40,287 bases of DNA from NCBI GenBank assembly GCA_023807065.1, contig JAJJLU010003669.1, forward strand, positions 1 to 40,287, in the 5' to 3' direction. Shown here piece after piece: positions 19,518-29,183 of the stretch. The position numbers were made by a program, and so were the translations under genes. The notes below the pieces were generated by a model. That model saw only the letters and a program-made list of their open reading frames with translations. It did not search any database and had not been told where the DNA came from. The DNA comes from Isotricha intestinalis (taxonomy: Eukaryota; Ciliophora; Litostomatea; Vestibuliferida; Isotrichidae). Position 1 is the stretch's first letter. The number at the start of each line of letters is the position of its first letter.

Positions 19518-20453
19518 TTCGTTTAAATGATATGACATTACTAAATTATCATATTTTAATTCTTCTAAATCTTGCTCTGAAAATTTTTCTACTAATCTTG
19601 TTGAATTTTTAACTGACATTAAAAAACATTTATTTTGGAAATTTTCTTTCAGTTGATTTGTTAATTTTTTAATTTTTAATTTTATTCTTGATATATCATT
19701 TTTTATTTTTGATATTATTATTTTATATGTTTCATTAATATCTATTTCTCTTGTTAAAATATTATATATTTTTTTCTCATAATTATCATATGTTTTTATA
19801 TATGATTTATATAATTTATCTGTTATTGATATCATTCTTATATTTTGTTCATATTGTTCTATTTTATTTTGTAATTTTTTATGTAAATTATCACAAAAAT
19901 CTTTTTTTTGATATAAAATATATTTTCCTTTTATTTCTTCATTTATTTTTTCTTTAAATTCAATAAATTTTTCTGCTCTTACTAATGGAAAAATATTTTG
20001 AGTTTTACTAAAAATTTTATTAGAATATGAAAAATTATTATTTCTAGATTTTTCATTGTATTTTTTTATTTTTTTACTTTCTGGATTTATTGTTGTATTT
20101 AATTGAGTACTTTTTGAATAAAAAGTTGAAACTGGAGATAATGCTTTATTTGTTAAAGATATATTTTTTTCTATAAATAAATGCTGAAATTGCTTATTTG
20201 ATTTTATTCTTTGATGTAAATAATTTTTATGATAATTTAAGACGTGTTTTAAATTTAATTTTGGCTTTTTTTTTAACAAATTATTAGATAGTGTTTTTGT
20301 AAAATAATTAGATTGAGCTGATGATAAATAATGATTATATTTTGTTGATTTATTATGAGATTGAATTGTATAATAATCTGATGATAAATTATCATTATCT
20401 AAATCATTTGATAAACTTCTATAATATTTATTTCTACTCCTTGAATTTTCCAT
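18567..20453 (-). CDS. Coiled-coil protein, paralogue of the 1249-3033 gene
   Basis: 628 aa, ATG 20453, TAA 18567. The N-terminal 170 residues are Ser/Tyr/Asn-rich and basic. Coiled coil begins around residue 165 (VRAEKFIEFKEKINEEIKGK). The family motif FLMSVKNSTRLVEKFSEQD lies at about 272-295. It is followed by an Asn tract and a basic Ser/Arg/Lys segment with RRQSCTTKTKKSFRRTS, a plausible basophilic-kinase target, then FNDPQDFINHLDSISTNI and a C-terminal VIEKSNKIIIKPRRKI. The order of blocks matches the gene at 1249-3033, so the two are duplicates that diverged strongly outside the motifs. Inserted basic/Asn segments make this copy longer. Function unknown. Confidence 0.85.
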
Positions 20454-20550
20454 AAGAAAAAAAAATAAATTGAAAAAATAAATATAATAACTCTAAATTA
20501 TACTTTAGATTTTTTATTTATTATTTTTTTATACTAAAAATATATCGAAA

Positions 20551-21481
20551 ATGCTTTACAATGATAAAAATTATAATTCTGATAGATATAATATGATTAA
20601 TATAAGAAAAGAAGTAAAATAAACTTTAATAAAAGTAGAAATCTCATCCAAATAATCTTTCATGGAATTATAATAATTCAAGATATTTATTACAAACACC
20701 AAAAGAAGAAATGACCTTTGCTACTATATTAGCTGAAAAAAGAAAAAAAACAAATCAATATTTTTTTAAACATGGAAATAAATTAGCTTTTCATAAAAGA
20801 AAAATTATTATTGAAGATATACCTGAATTATTAAATGAAGAAAAACCAATTTTTAATTTGGCTCATCAAAAAAATATTCAATTTCACAATAATTTAATGT
20901 TTACAACTGAAAATAAAATAGAAAGAAATAAACAAGATTTTTTAAATTATATGAATGAAAAAAAATTTATTAATAATTATAGATATATTGATAATTATAA
21001 TAATATAAATAATAATAATTATAATAACATATATAATAATTATCGTTTAAGAAAAAATAGAGAAAAACTTAGAAATTTGTTTCTAATAAATAATAATAAT
21101 TATGGAATAAATAATTCAAAATCAATTGATTATTTAAATGAAAGAAAATATATTTTTTCAGGAAAAAGACATGAAATAACAAATCCAGAATTATTTTATA
21201 AAAAAACAAATGGAGATTTTTATAAATATAGGGCAGAAAGTAAAAAATATTCTGATTATAATCGCAATATTATAGAAAATCAAATTTATAAAAATAATAA
21301 TTATAATAATATTAATGTTAATCCTTTTAATAAAGGAAGTTCTTTTGATGATTTAGGAAGAAGTACTTTAATTCATAATACTATTCTAAATCCTATTCCT
21401 AATTTTAGTTATAATAAATACTTTGAAAAGGAAATTTTAGGATTAACAAATAATAAAAAAAATATACCAATTAATTATTAA
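20551..21481 (+). CDS. Two-exon gene, unknown Asn/Tyr-rich protein
   Basis: Exon 1 is 20551-20613 (ATG, 21 codons: MLYNDKNYNSDRYNMINIRK then E). A 25-nt intron at 20614-20638 is followed by exon 2, 20639-21481, starting KSHPNNLSWNYNNSRYLLQT and continuing PKEEMTFATILAEKRKK. A single-exon reading would start at the Met in EEMTFATI (20711, 256 aa) and miss the well-structured SWNYNNSRYLLQTPKEE part. The spliced protein is about 301 aa. The middle is Asn-rich; later parts include FSGKRHEITNPELFYKKT, FNKGSSFDDLGRSTLIHN and PNFSYNKYFEKEILGL, which look like short conserved linear motifs, as in microtubule-associated or ciliary proteins. That reading is only a suggestion. Confidence 0.72.
20614..20638 (+). 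other. Predicted 25-nt spliceosomal intron
   Basis: Begins GTAAAATAAA and ends TAAAAGTAG (GT-AG). It contains in-frame TAA, and removing it joins an ATG-initiated 21-codon exon in frame to the long downstream ORF. The size is in the range of Paramecium-like introns. Confidence 0.72.
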
Positions 21482-21559
21482 AATTTTTAACTTCATTAAT
21501 TTTTTTAATTTAAATTTAGTTAAAATACATTAATTTAATTTAGATATTGAGATTATAAT

Positions 21560-22348
21560 TTATAAAACAAATAAATTTTGATTTAAATCTTTACTAATTG
21601 AAATATAATCATTAAAAATAGTTTTCAAATGTGATAAATATATTTTTCTCTTTCTTGCAATAATACATTTCATTTCTAAAATAATATTACTTGTTTTTTC
21701 CATTTCATTTATTAAAGTAGAAAACATTTCATTAGTATCTTCATCAGTAGTGATTTTTTTATAGAAAAATTCACTTATTTCTAAAAATAAAAGTATATCT
21801 TTATTATTTATAAAAGTAAATGAATCTTGTAATAAATAATTTTCATAAATATCAAGAATAATTTTAATAGGAATAAATTCTTTTTTATGTATTTTTTTAG
21901 AGAAAACGATTTTTTTAATTAAATCTAATTTAGGTAAAAATTTGAAAAAATTATTTAAATCATCAATATTATTTTTTTTAATAGAATTATGATAGAAATT
22001 AAGAACAGAATAGAAAAAATCATCATAATTAATATTTAGATTATGAATTTTAATTAAAGAAGAAAGAATAGAAATACCAAAATAACCATAATTAATAAAA
22101 ATATTATAATAATTTTCTTCGTAATTTTCAACTTCAGCCCAATCAATTTTTAAAGGATAATCTCTAAAATCAATATAATCTTCAGTATTATTATTTAAAT
22201 TTGTATTATCTCCTTCAACTGAATAATCTGGTTGTCTTTCATCATGTAAGGCTTGTAAAATTTCTTCACGTGAATATATTGTATTATCTTCTAAATTTGT
22301 AAAGAAAAAATTATTTCGGAGAAATGATATTAAGTTTTCTTGACTCAT
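21560..22348 (-). CDS. Helical protein, unknown function
   Basis: 262 aa, less low-complexity than its neighbours, so probably globular. Starts MSQENLISFLRNNFFFTNLE. An acidic stretch (about residues 40-60) precedes PLKIDWAEVENYEENYYNIF and hydrophobic helices (GYFGISILSSLIKIHNLNIN; FFKFLPKLDLIKKIVFSKKI; IKIILDIYENYLLQDSFTFI). The C-terminal part continues as helix ending DLNQNLFVL. Repeated helical pairs could be an ARM/HEAT-like or helical scaffold, but no family is recognised. No signal peptide or clear transmembrane helix. 132 bp from the upstream same-strand gene. Confidence 0.72.
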   Translation of the reverse strand: MSQENLISFLRNNFFFTNLEDNTIYSREEILQALHDERQPDYSVEGDNTNLNNNTEDYIDFRDYPLKIDWAEVENYEENYYNIFINYGYFGISILSSLIKIHNLNINYDDFFYSVLNFYHNSIKKNNIDDLNNFFKFLPKLDLIKKIVFSKKIHKKEFIPIKIILDIYENYLLQDSFTFINNKDILLFLEISEFFYKKITTDEDTNEMFSTLINEMEKTSNIILEMKCIIARKRKIYLSHLKTIFNDYISISKDLNQNLFVL

Positions 22349-22480
22349 TTTTTATTAAAATATTAATCAAATTATTTCTTTTTTTTATTTTATTTTATTT
22401 TTTAATTATACAATATTTATATTTATTTTCCAATTTTATTAATTTTTTGAAATAAAAAAAAGAAAATTTAAATTAAATAT

Positions 22481-24565
22481 TTATTCATATTCTTCAAAAT
22501 TAAAATTATTAGAAGTATAATTATTTTTACCTTGATTAAATGTTTGAGTAAGAACTTCTGAATTGACATTAAATCCTCCAGAAAAAGTATTAGACATTAA
22601 ATTAGGTTGTTTTTTTTTTTTGAATTTCTGTTCTAAAACAATTAACAATCTACTTTCTATAATTTCATCAGCATTAAAATTTATTAATGCTTTTTTTAAA
22701 AAATTAGTTGCAGTGGGAAGAGAAACTCTTTTTTCATTATACATTTTTTTTAAGTGTTCAAGACATAAATCAAAAATTATTTTATAACTTTTATCTAAAT
22801 CTTTATCAAAGTCTTTTTCTGAATAAGATTGATTATTTTTTATATTTTCTGGATTTAAATAATAATTTGGATTTGAATGTAAAATTTCATAAAATAAATT
22901 TAATAATATAGTAATTTCTAAATTTGAAAAAGCATTATTTATATTTTGAGGTTCATTTTTTATTGTATTTAATAATTCATAAAATGTATTTTTTAATGTA
23001 TCTTTTTTATTTTCTGTATTTGTTATATTCATTATATAAATATAATTTCCTGGTTTTTGAGTTTTACTATATGCTTCTATTTTTGAAATTAATTTTTTTA
23101 AAACTAAAATTTTATCTTCTATTGAAACTAATTTACTATTTAAATCTTGTTTTTTTTCAACAGAAATTTCACTATTATTTATTTCTCCTTCTTCACTTTT
23201 TATATTTGAATTTTTTACTTTTGAAATATTTCCTTCACTTTCTTCTTTTTTTGATTTTGAAATATTTAATTTACTTTCTTCTTTTTTTGAAATTGATTGT
23301 TGACTTTTTTCATCTTCTTTTTTAATTTGTGAACTATCAAAAATCTTATAATTATCACTTGATTTAATTTCTTTTTCTTCTTCTTTTTTTATAGAATAAT
23401 TATTACTATTAAAGACTTTTTTATTATTTTCTTTTTTTGAAATTTGTTCATTTTCATTTTCATTTTCATTTTCATTTAAATCATCATTCTTTATTTCATT
23501 ATATATAATTTCACTCTTTTTCATTTGATTCATTAATTTATCATTATTATTATTATTATATTGAGAATTTTTTAATGAAAAATTATCTTCTTTATTTATT
23601 ATTTTACTTTGTCTTAAACTTTCATTTAAATAATCTACTTTTTTTTGTCTTATTTGATCTATTTTTCCTTTTTTATGATTTTTATCATTTAAATAATAAT
23701 ATTCTTCTACAATTCTTGATTTCGATAATGGTTTTTGTTTAGAACGTAATATTTCTTCTTTTTCTTTTTCTTCTTCTATTACTGATAATTTTTGTTCTGG
23801 GATTTTTATTTCTTCTTCTAATTTAATATCATATTTTTCCTTATTTAATTCTATTTTTTCTATTTCTTCTTTTTTTTTATTTTTTTCTTCTTCAAGTAAT
23901 TTTTTTTTTCTATCTCTTTCTTTTTTTAAGTCTTCAATTAATTTTAAACTTTGTTCTTCTCTTTTTTTAAATTCTTCTTCTTGTCTTTTTTTTAAATTTT
24001 CTATTTCCATTTCTCCATTTTCTTTTATTATTTCTTTTAATTGATCATTTACTAATTTATTTTGTCTAAAAATTCTATCATAATAATTATTTTCTAATTC
24101 AAGTCTTTGTTGATTTAAAAATAATTGATTTTCTTTTATTGCTCTTAATGATATTAATTCATTTTGTTTCATTAATAATTTTGCATTTAATTCATTTTTT
24201 ATTATTGGAAATTGATATTCAAAATATTTAATATAATTATCTTTTATTTTTTTTAATTTTTCTTCACTTCTATTTGATTCTGAAGCTAAATCATTTAAAT
24301 AATAATTTTCTTTTATTATTTTTTCTAATATTTCTTCATTTCTTTTCTTTGCAAATTGTTTTTCAAAATTTAATTGATCTAATTCATTTTCTATTTGCTT
24401 TAATTTGCCTTGTGCAAATATTTTTTCTATTTCTTTTCTTATTTTTATATTTGATGCTAATATATTGTTTTCTTTATGTAAAGATATTAATTCTTCTTTT
24501 TTTTGAAAATTATCATCTATGTTATTTAGTAATTCTTTGAATAATCGATTTTTGTTGTTGTACAT
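22481..24565 (-). CDS. Large coiled-coil protein, possibly centrosomal/basal-body type
   Basis: 694 aa. Residues 1-240 form a strong coiled coil starting MYNNKNRLFKELLNNIDDNF, very rich in Glu/Lys from about 185 to 245. The middle (about 250-460) is disordered, with Ser/Lys/Glu repeats (KKEESKLNISKSKKEESEGN) and a five-unit Asn-Glu tandem. The C-terminal 230 residues look folded (KILVLKKLISKIEAYSKTQK; FSNLEITILLNLFYEILHSN; SYKIIFDLCLEHLKKMYNEK; RVSLPTATNFLKKALINFNA). The N-terminal coil plus conserved C-terminal domain recalls centrosomal proteins such as Kizuna, but the resemblance is weak and I do not assign it. Function unknown. Confidence 0.72.
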   Translation of the reverse strand: MYNNKNRLFKELLNNIDDNFQKKEELISLHKENNILASNIKIRKEIEKIFAQGKLKQIENELDQLNFEKQFAKKRNEEILEKIIKENYYLNDLASESNRSEEKLKKIKDNYIKYFEYQFPIIKNELNAKLLMKQNELISLRAIKENQLFLNQQRLELENNYYDRIFRQNKLVNDQLKEIIKENGEMEIENLKKRQEEEFKKREEQSLKLIEDLKKERDRKKKLLEEEKNKKKEEIEKIELNKEKYDIKLEEEIKIPEQKLSVIEEEKEKEEILRSKQKPLSKSRIVEEYYYLNDKNHKKGKIDQIRQKKVDYLNESLRQSKIINKEDNFSLKNSQYNNNNNDKLMNQMKKSEIIYNEIKNDDLNENENENENEQISKKENNKKVFNSNNYSIKKEEEKEIKSSDNYKIFDSSQIKKEDEKSQQSISKKEESKLNISKSKKEESEGNISKVKNSNIKSEEGEINNSEISVEKKQDLNSKLVSIEDKILVLKKLISKIEAYSKTQKPGNYIYIMNITNTENKKDTLKNTFYELLNTIKNEPQNINNAFSNLEITILLNLFYEILHSNPNYYLNPENIKNNQSYSEKDFDKDLDKSYKIIFDLCLEHLKKMYNEKRVSLPTATNFLKKALINFNADEIIESRLLIVLEQKFKKKKQPNLMSNTFSGGFNVNSEVLTQTFNQGKNNYTSNNFNFEEYE
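23447..23476 (-). repeat. Five-unit 6-bp tandem repeat encoding Asn-Glu
   Basis: Five perfect TTCATT units on the plus strand, read in the coding direction as alternating AAT and GAA, inside the disordered part of the coiled-coil gene. A typical replication-slippage microsatellite. Confidence 0.85.
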
Positions 24566-24722
24566 TTTTATAATGTTTTATTTATTTAATTTTAACTTAA
24601 TTAATATTAAATAAGATGACAATTCAAATTTTTATTTTTTAAGTCAAAATTTTTAATTTGAGATTTTTTATTTATATGAAATTAAATAAATATAAAAAAT
24701 ACTAATAAAATTATAAAATATT

Positions 24723-27077
24723 TTAATCTTCCAATAAACTATCTAAATCTATTTTTTTAGCTCTTTCTTCCATTTTTTTTTCTTTGAATGATACTTTTTC
24801 TTTATTTTTGTTAAAAACACTTTTTTTAAATTCTTCTTTTTCTTCTTTTTTATAAATAATTTCCTCAGATTTATTTGGTTTAATATTTAATATATTATTT
24901 ATTTCATTGTTAATATTATTATCATCTTCATCACTATCCCAACCAGATTTTTTACTATTTAATTTATTATTATTATTTTCTTTATTTATATTTTTTTTTT
25001 CTGTTTTTTCTAATTTATAAAAACTTTTTGGTTTTTTAATATTAATATTATCTATCATTTCTTTATCATTGATTAAATTTTCAAATAAATCATCATCATT
25101 TTTAAATTTACTTTTATTTTTTATTTTACTTATTTGATTTTTATTTTCATTTAATTCACTTTCAAATTTTAAAGTAAAAAATTCGTTATCTTTTTTTAAT
25201 TCTTCACTTGAATTTGAACTTAAAGAATCATTGAATTTACCTGAAAAAGGAGATTTATCACTTGTTGATTTACTTATTGCATTAGGAGATTTAATTAAAA
25301 TTCTTGAATTATTTTCAAAGTTATTTTTTAATAAATCTTGACTTTGTATTCTTTTTATTTTCTCTTCTTCTTCTAAAATTTCATCTTCTTTTTTAATAAA
25401 ATTTTTCTCTCTTTTTTCTTTTAATTTTTCTAATAATTCATTTACTAATTCTTGGTTTTTATTATATAATTTTTCTGTTATTTCTCCTTCTGATAATATA
25501 TAAAAAATATTTGGAATTACTTTATTTCTTATATTTTGTTTTTCTATATCATTTATTATTTTTTTATATAAAAATGTTATTTCTTTACAAATGATATAAA
25601 TTTTATTTTTCTTTAATATTTTATCTATATCATCCAATAATTTATTATTGATAAAATCAAAGGATAAAATTTTAGGTAAATTTTTTAATTGATAAAATAT
25701 TTGTTTGATTAATCCTTCATCATTAGTATTACATAAAATTTGGATTAATCTAAAATATATTTTATCAATGAAAATATCATTATCTATAATATCATATAAC
25801 AACTTAATTTTTTCAATAATAACTTCTTGAATTTTTCCCATTCCACAATCTAAAGCTTTACAAATTATAGGAATACAGTCATTCATAAAATCATCTAAAG
25901 AAATATTTTCTAAAATATAATTCATTCTTCTTAATATTATAAATAAAGTTGCTGTTGGTAAAGATTTCATTTTAAATAATTTTTTTAAATTTGGATAAAT
26001 TTCTTCTTTGAAATTTACATTATCTAAATCACATATTGCAAAAATTGAAGGAATTATTGGATTAATTAATTTATCTTCTTTAAGAAAATAAAATAAATTT
26101 GTTAATATATTTTTTTTTATTTCTTCTTCTGAAAATAAAGTTAGTTTATTTGGTAATTCTTTTAAAAATTCATATGAATCTTTTATTTCTTGTTCATCTA
26201 AATCATTTATATAACATAAAGTTTGAAGTTTATTATTTTGATCTTTGAAAAATTTTAAATTTAAAGTTTTTTCTATTTTAATTCTTTCTTTTGTTGAAAA
26301 TTTTAAAAAATTTAAAATGAAATTTAAATATTCTTCATTAATATTATTTTTAATTAAATCAATAATATTATCTTCATCAATAAATTTTTTATAAGAAGAA
26401 AATTTATTATCAGAAATATTAATTAATTCATTATTACTTAAAATATAATAAAAAATTAAACCTAAAGAGAAAATATCTGAAGAATGATAAATTTTATTTT
26501 CATTTATCATTTCTGGAGAAAAATATTTTATATTTCTTGTTAATTCACAAATATTTATATTAACTTTTTCAGTTTCTTTTTCTAAAGAAGTTGTTGAACA
26601 AAAACAAGAAATTTTAACAGTGTTATTTTCATCAATGAAAATATTATTAATATTTAAATTATTATGACTTATATGATAAGTATTATGCATAAAATTAACT
26701 ACTTTTAAAATTTGATTTATTATTAATTTTTTTTGAATTATATCATTATTTTTTTCTACCCAAGTTTTTATATTATATGATATTTTTTCGGTGATAAAAA
26801 ATAATTTTGAAGAATCTTCTGTTAAAGGTTGAATTATATTTAAAAAGTTTTTATGTTGATTTTTTGCTTTTTTTAATGTATCTGATTCTTTTCTTAAGAA
26901 ATTTAATATTTTTTCTTTTTGATCTTCTAAATATTTATTTAATTCTGATTTATCAAAAACAAAGACAGATACTTTTTGTTTTGTTTCATTGTGTTCTCCA
27001 TAATATATTTTCCAAAAATTATTTTCTAAATAATGTGTTTTTTCTATTGTATAATTTGTAAAATATTCATTTCCCAT
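24723..27077 (-). CDS. SCYL2-like pseudokinase with ARM/HEAT repeats
   Basis: 784 aa. The N-terminal kinase-like domain (about 15-285) has the SCYL signature: NFWKIYYGEHNETKQKVSVF then VFDKSELNKY, FFITEKI, and ISHNNLNINNIFID at the catalytic-loop position. The catalytic Asp of HRD is Asn140 (HNN) and DFG is replaced by SCF (about 157-159), so catalysis is not expected. After about residue 310 come ARM/HEAT helices (PSIFAICDLDN; ATLFIILRRMNYILENISLD), then a disordered acidic tail with GWDSDEDD. SCYL2/CVAK104 works in clathrin-mediated endosome-Golgi trafficking; that role is inferred from family. N-terminal MGNEY is compatible with myristoylation. Divergent from the phosphatase gene. Confidence 0.82.
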   Translation of the reverse strand: MGNEYFTNYTIEKTHYLENNFWKIYYGEHNETKQKVSVFVFDKSELNKYLEDQKEKILNFLRKESDTLKKAKNQHKNFLNIIQPLTEDSSKLFFITEKISYNIKTWVEKNNDIIQKKLIINQILKVVNFMHNTYHISHNNLNINNIFIDENNTVKISCFCSTTSLEKETEKVNINICELTRNIKYFSPEMINENKIYHSSDIFSLGLIFYYILSNNELINISDNKFSSYKKFIDEDNIIDLIKNNINEEYLNFILNFLKFSTKERIKIEKTLNLKFFKDQNNKLQTLCYINDLDEQEIKDSYEFLKELPNKLTLFSEEEIKKNILTNLFYFLKEDKLINPIIPSIFAICDLDNVNFKEEIYPNLKKLFKMKSLPTATLFIILRRMNYILENISLDDFMNDCIPIICKALDCGMGKIQEVIIEKIKLLYDIIDNDIFIDKIYFRLIQILCNTNDEGLIKQIFYQLKNLPKILSFDFINNKLLDDIDKILKKNKIYIICKEITFLYKKIINDIEKQNIRNKVIPNIFYILSEGEITEKLYNKNQELVNELLEKLKEKREKNFIKKEDEILEEEEKIKRIQSQDLLKNNFENNSRILIKSPNAISKSTSDKSPFSGKFNDSLSSNSSEELKKDNEFFTLKFESELNENKNQISKIKNKSKFKNDDDLFENLINDKEMIDNINIKKPKSFYKLEKTEKKNINKENNNNKLNSKKSGWDSDEDDNNINNEINNILNIKPNKSEEIIYKKEEKEEFKKSVFNKNKEKVSFKEKKMEERAKKIDLDSLLED

Positions 27078-27386
27078 TTTGATGAAAAAATAATCATTTT
27101 TTTTGTATGAGTTATTTAAAACAATTAAAAAAAAAATTTAATAGAATTTAAATCTTATATTTTTTACAGTTAAATAAAAATCTCTTTATAATTTTTTATA
27201 TTATAACTTCTAAAATTTTACCAATTTTAGTTAATTGAATTACTAAACCACTATTATAAAAAAAGGAGAAATATTATTCTATTAGTTTTTATTTTTTGAT
27301 TCTATGAATTTTTAAAAAGGATTATTAATTGACATTTAATTTGAATTTTATTTTAAAATTTATTTAAGAATTAATCTATTTAAAAT
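27078..27386 (+). promoter_or_regulatory. Divergent promoter region
   Basis: 309 bp between the starts of the SCYL2-like and phosphatase genes. Only A/T-rich DNA with short runs is visible. No specific element recognised. Confidence 0.45.
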
Positions 27387-29045
27387 ATGTCAAAATCAAA
27401 AAATGAAACTGCTGTAATTTATGAACCAACAATTTTATATTCTTCTTCTTATAGTTTTTCAATCGGAAATTCCTTGATGAATAAAAATAATAATAAAGTA
27501 AATTCTTCAATATTTACTCCTTTGTGGAAAACAAAAAAAAATAATAAAAAAATAAAGCATTCAAAAACAAGATGTTCACTTTCAATGGAAAAATTACAGA
27601 GTGTTTTAATTAAAAATTTAAAAAGATGTTTAAAACATAAAGGAGAAAATAAAAGATGTAAATCACTTAATGAAGAAAGAAAGAATTCTTCACCAGAAAA
27701 AAATAAAATAATAAAAAATCAAAAAAAATCAGATTTAATTCAAAATTATGATGAATTAATTGAGAAATTAAAAAGAAGTCCACCTCAAATAAAAAATACA
27801 GAGCCTGAAGAAATAAAATATTTTAATTTAGTGAAAATAAGAAATTTTAAAAAACAAATGACTTTAGATGAAAGGAAGATTAAATCAGAAATAAAATTAA
27901 ATAATAAAATATTAAATCCTAAAAAAATAAATTCTTCAAGATTAAATTCACTTCAATATCACAAATTATTATCTTCTGACGTAAAAAATTTCACAAATAC
28001 TGAAAACATAAGTGATTTTTATGAATATACAGAAAGATGTATGGAAATTATTTTAGAATTAGATAAAAGTAAGCAAGTAAAAATAAAAGAAAAAATAAAT
28101 TTCCATTTTCCAGAAGAAGAATCATATAAAAAAATAGTATTATTTGATTTAGATGAAACATTAGCACATTGTATAGGAGAAATAAAAGGAGATATGTCAA
28201 ATAAAAAGAAATATAAACACATTGTTGATGTAACTTTGCCTTCAAAGAAAAAGACTAAAATTGGAGTTAATATAAGACCTCATTGGGAAGAAACTATGAA
28301 ATTAATTAAAAAATATTATCAAATTGTTATTTATACTGCGAGTCATCAATCTTATGCTGATACTGTTTTAAATTATATGGATCCACAAAAAAAATATACT
28401 AAATATAGATTATATAGAAATCATTGTGTTCAAGTTAATGTTTGTGGAAAGAAATTTTATATTAAAGATTTAGATATTTTTGATAAGTATTATGATTTAA
28501 AAAATATTGTTATTATTGATAATTCTGTTTTAAGTTTTGCATATCATTTAAATAATGGAATTCCTATTGTTCCTTATTATGATTCTGAAGAAGATTCTGA
28601 ATTAAGTATTCTTGGTTATTATTTATTATCTATTTATAATTATGATGATTTAAGAGAAGCTAATAAAATCCATATTAGAATTGATTATTATTTAGAAGAA
28701 GCTAAAAAAGAAATGGAAGAAGAAGAAGAAGAAGATGAAGAAGAAGATAACGAAGATAATAGTTTAAATAATAAAAATGAAAATAATATTATTTCTTCAG
28801 TCAAAACCAATGAAAATGTAAATTTAGAATATAAAAATACAATAATTAATGAAATTGAAAATACTAGACGATATACTTTAACTGTTGATAAAAAGAATAA
28901 TGAATTAAGTAGTTTAAGTCTTTCATATATAAAAAAAAAGAAAACCGCTACTAATAATATTGAAGGTTTAAATATATTTGATGTATGGAAAGATATAAGA
29001 GAAGAAATGAATGAAAAGAAAAAAAAATCTCGTTTTAATCAATAA
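27387..29045 (+). CDS. FCP1/SCP-like phosphatase (CTDSPL2-type)
   Basis: 552 aa. Residues 1-235 are a basic, Lys/Ser-rich extension. The NIF/FCP1 phosphatase domain covers about 248-440: IVLFDLDETLAHC with the DxDxT nucleophile motif (254-258), RPHWEETMKLIKKYYQIVIY, TASHQSYADTVLNYMDP, CGKKFYIKDLDIFDKYYDL and the acidic metal motif NIVIIDNSVLSFAYHLNNGI, followed by PIVPYYD. All catalytic elements are present. Members dephosphorylate Ser/Thr (for example RNA polymerase II CTD, Smads). The C-terminus has an acidic Glu/Asp tract (about 445-460) and a basic tail. The long N-terminal extension and the typical FxxD spacing favour CTDSPL2-like over FCP1 itself; no BRCT domain is present. Confidence 0.93.
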   Translation: MSKSKNETAVIYEPTILYSSSYSFSIGNSLMNKNNNKVNSSIFTPLWKTKKNNKKIKHSKTRCSLSMEKLQSVLIKNLKRCLKHKGENKRCKSLNEERKNSSPEKNKIIKNQKKSDLIQNYDELIEKLKRSPPQIKNTEPEEIKYFNLVKIRNFKKQMTLDERKIKSEIKLNNKILNPKKINSSRLNSLQYHKLLSSDVKNFTNTENISDFYEYTERCMEIILELDKSKQVKIKEKINFHFPEEESYKKIVLFDLDETLAHCIGEIKGDMSNKKKYKHIVDVTLPSKKKTKIGVNIRPHWEETMKLIKKYYQIVIYTASHQSYADTVLNYMDPQKKYTKYRLYRNHCVQVNVCGKKFYIKDLDIFDKYYDLKNIVIIDNSVLSFAYHLNNGIPIVPYYDSEEDSELSILGYYLLSIYNYDDLREANKIHIRIDYYLEEAKKEMEEEEEEDEEEDNEDNSLNNKNENNIISSVKTNENVNLEYKNTIINEIENTRRYTLTVDKKNNELSSLSLSYIKKKKTATNNIEGLNIFDVWKDIREEMNEKKKKSRFNQ

Positions 29046-29183
29046 ATAAATTGGAGGAATTTATGTAACCATTTTATTATAAATCAAAAAAATATACATT
29101 ACTTGATATATGATTTTTTACTTTATAAATTGTGATTTTAATTATTACAATAATTTTATTTCATTTAAAAAAATAAATTATAT

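Noticed and set aside
22563..23325. Plus-strand hydrophobic frames opposite the large coiled-coil gene.
   Set aside because: Antisense of Glu/Lys/Asn codons gives Phe/Leu/Ile; the minus-strand gene has clear coding structure.
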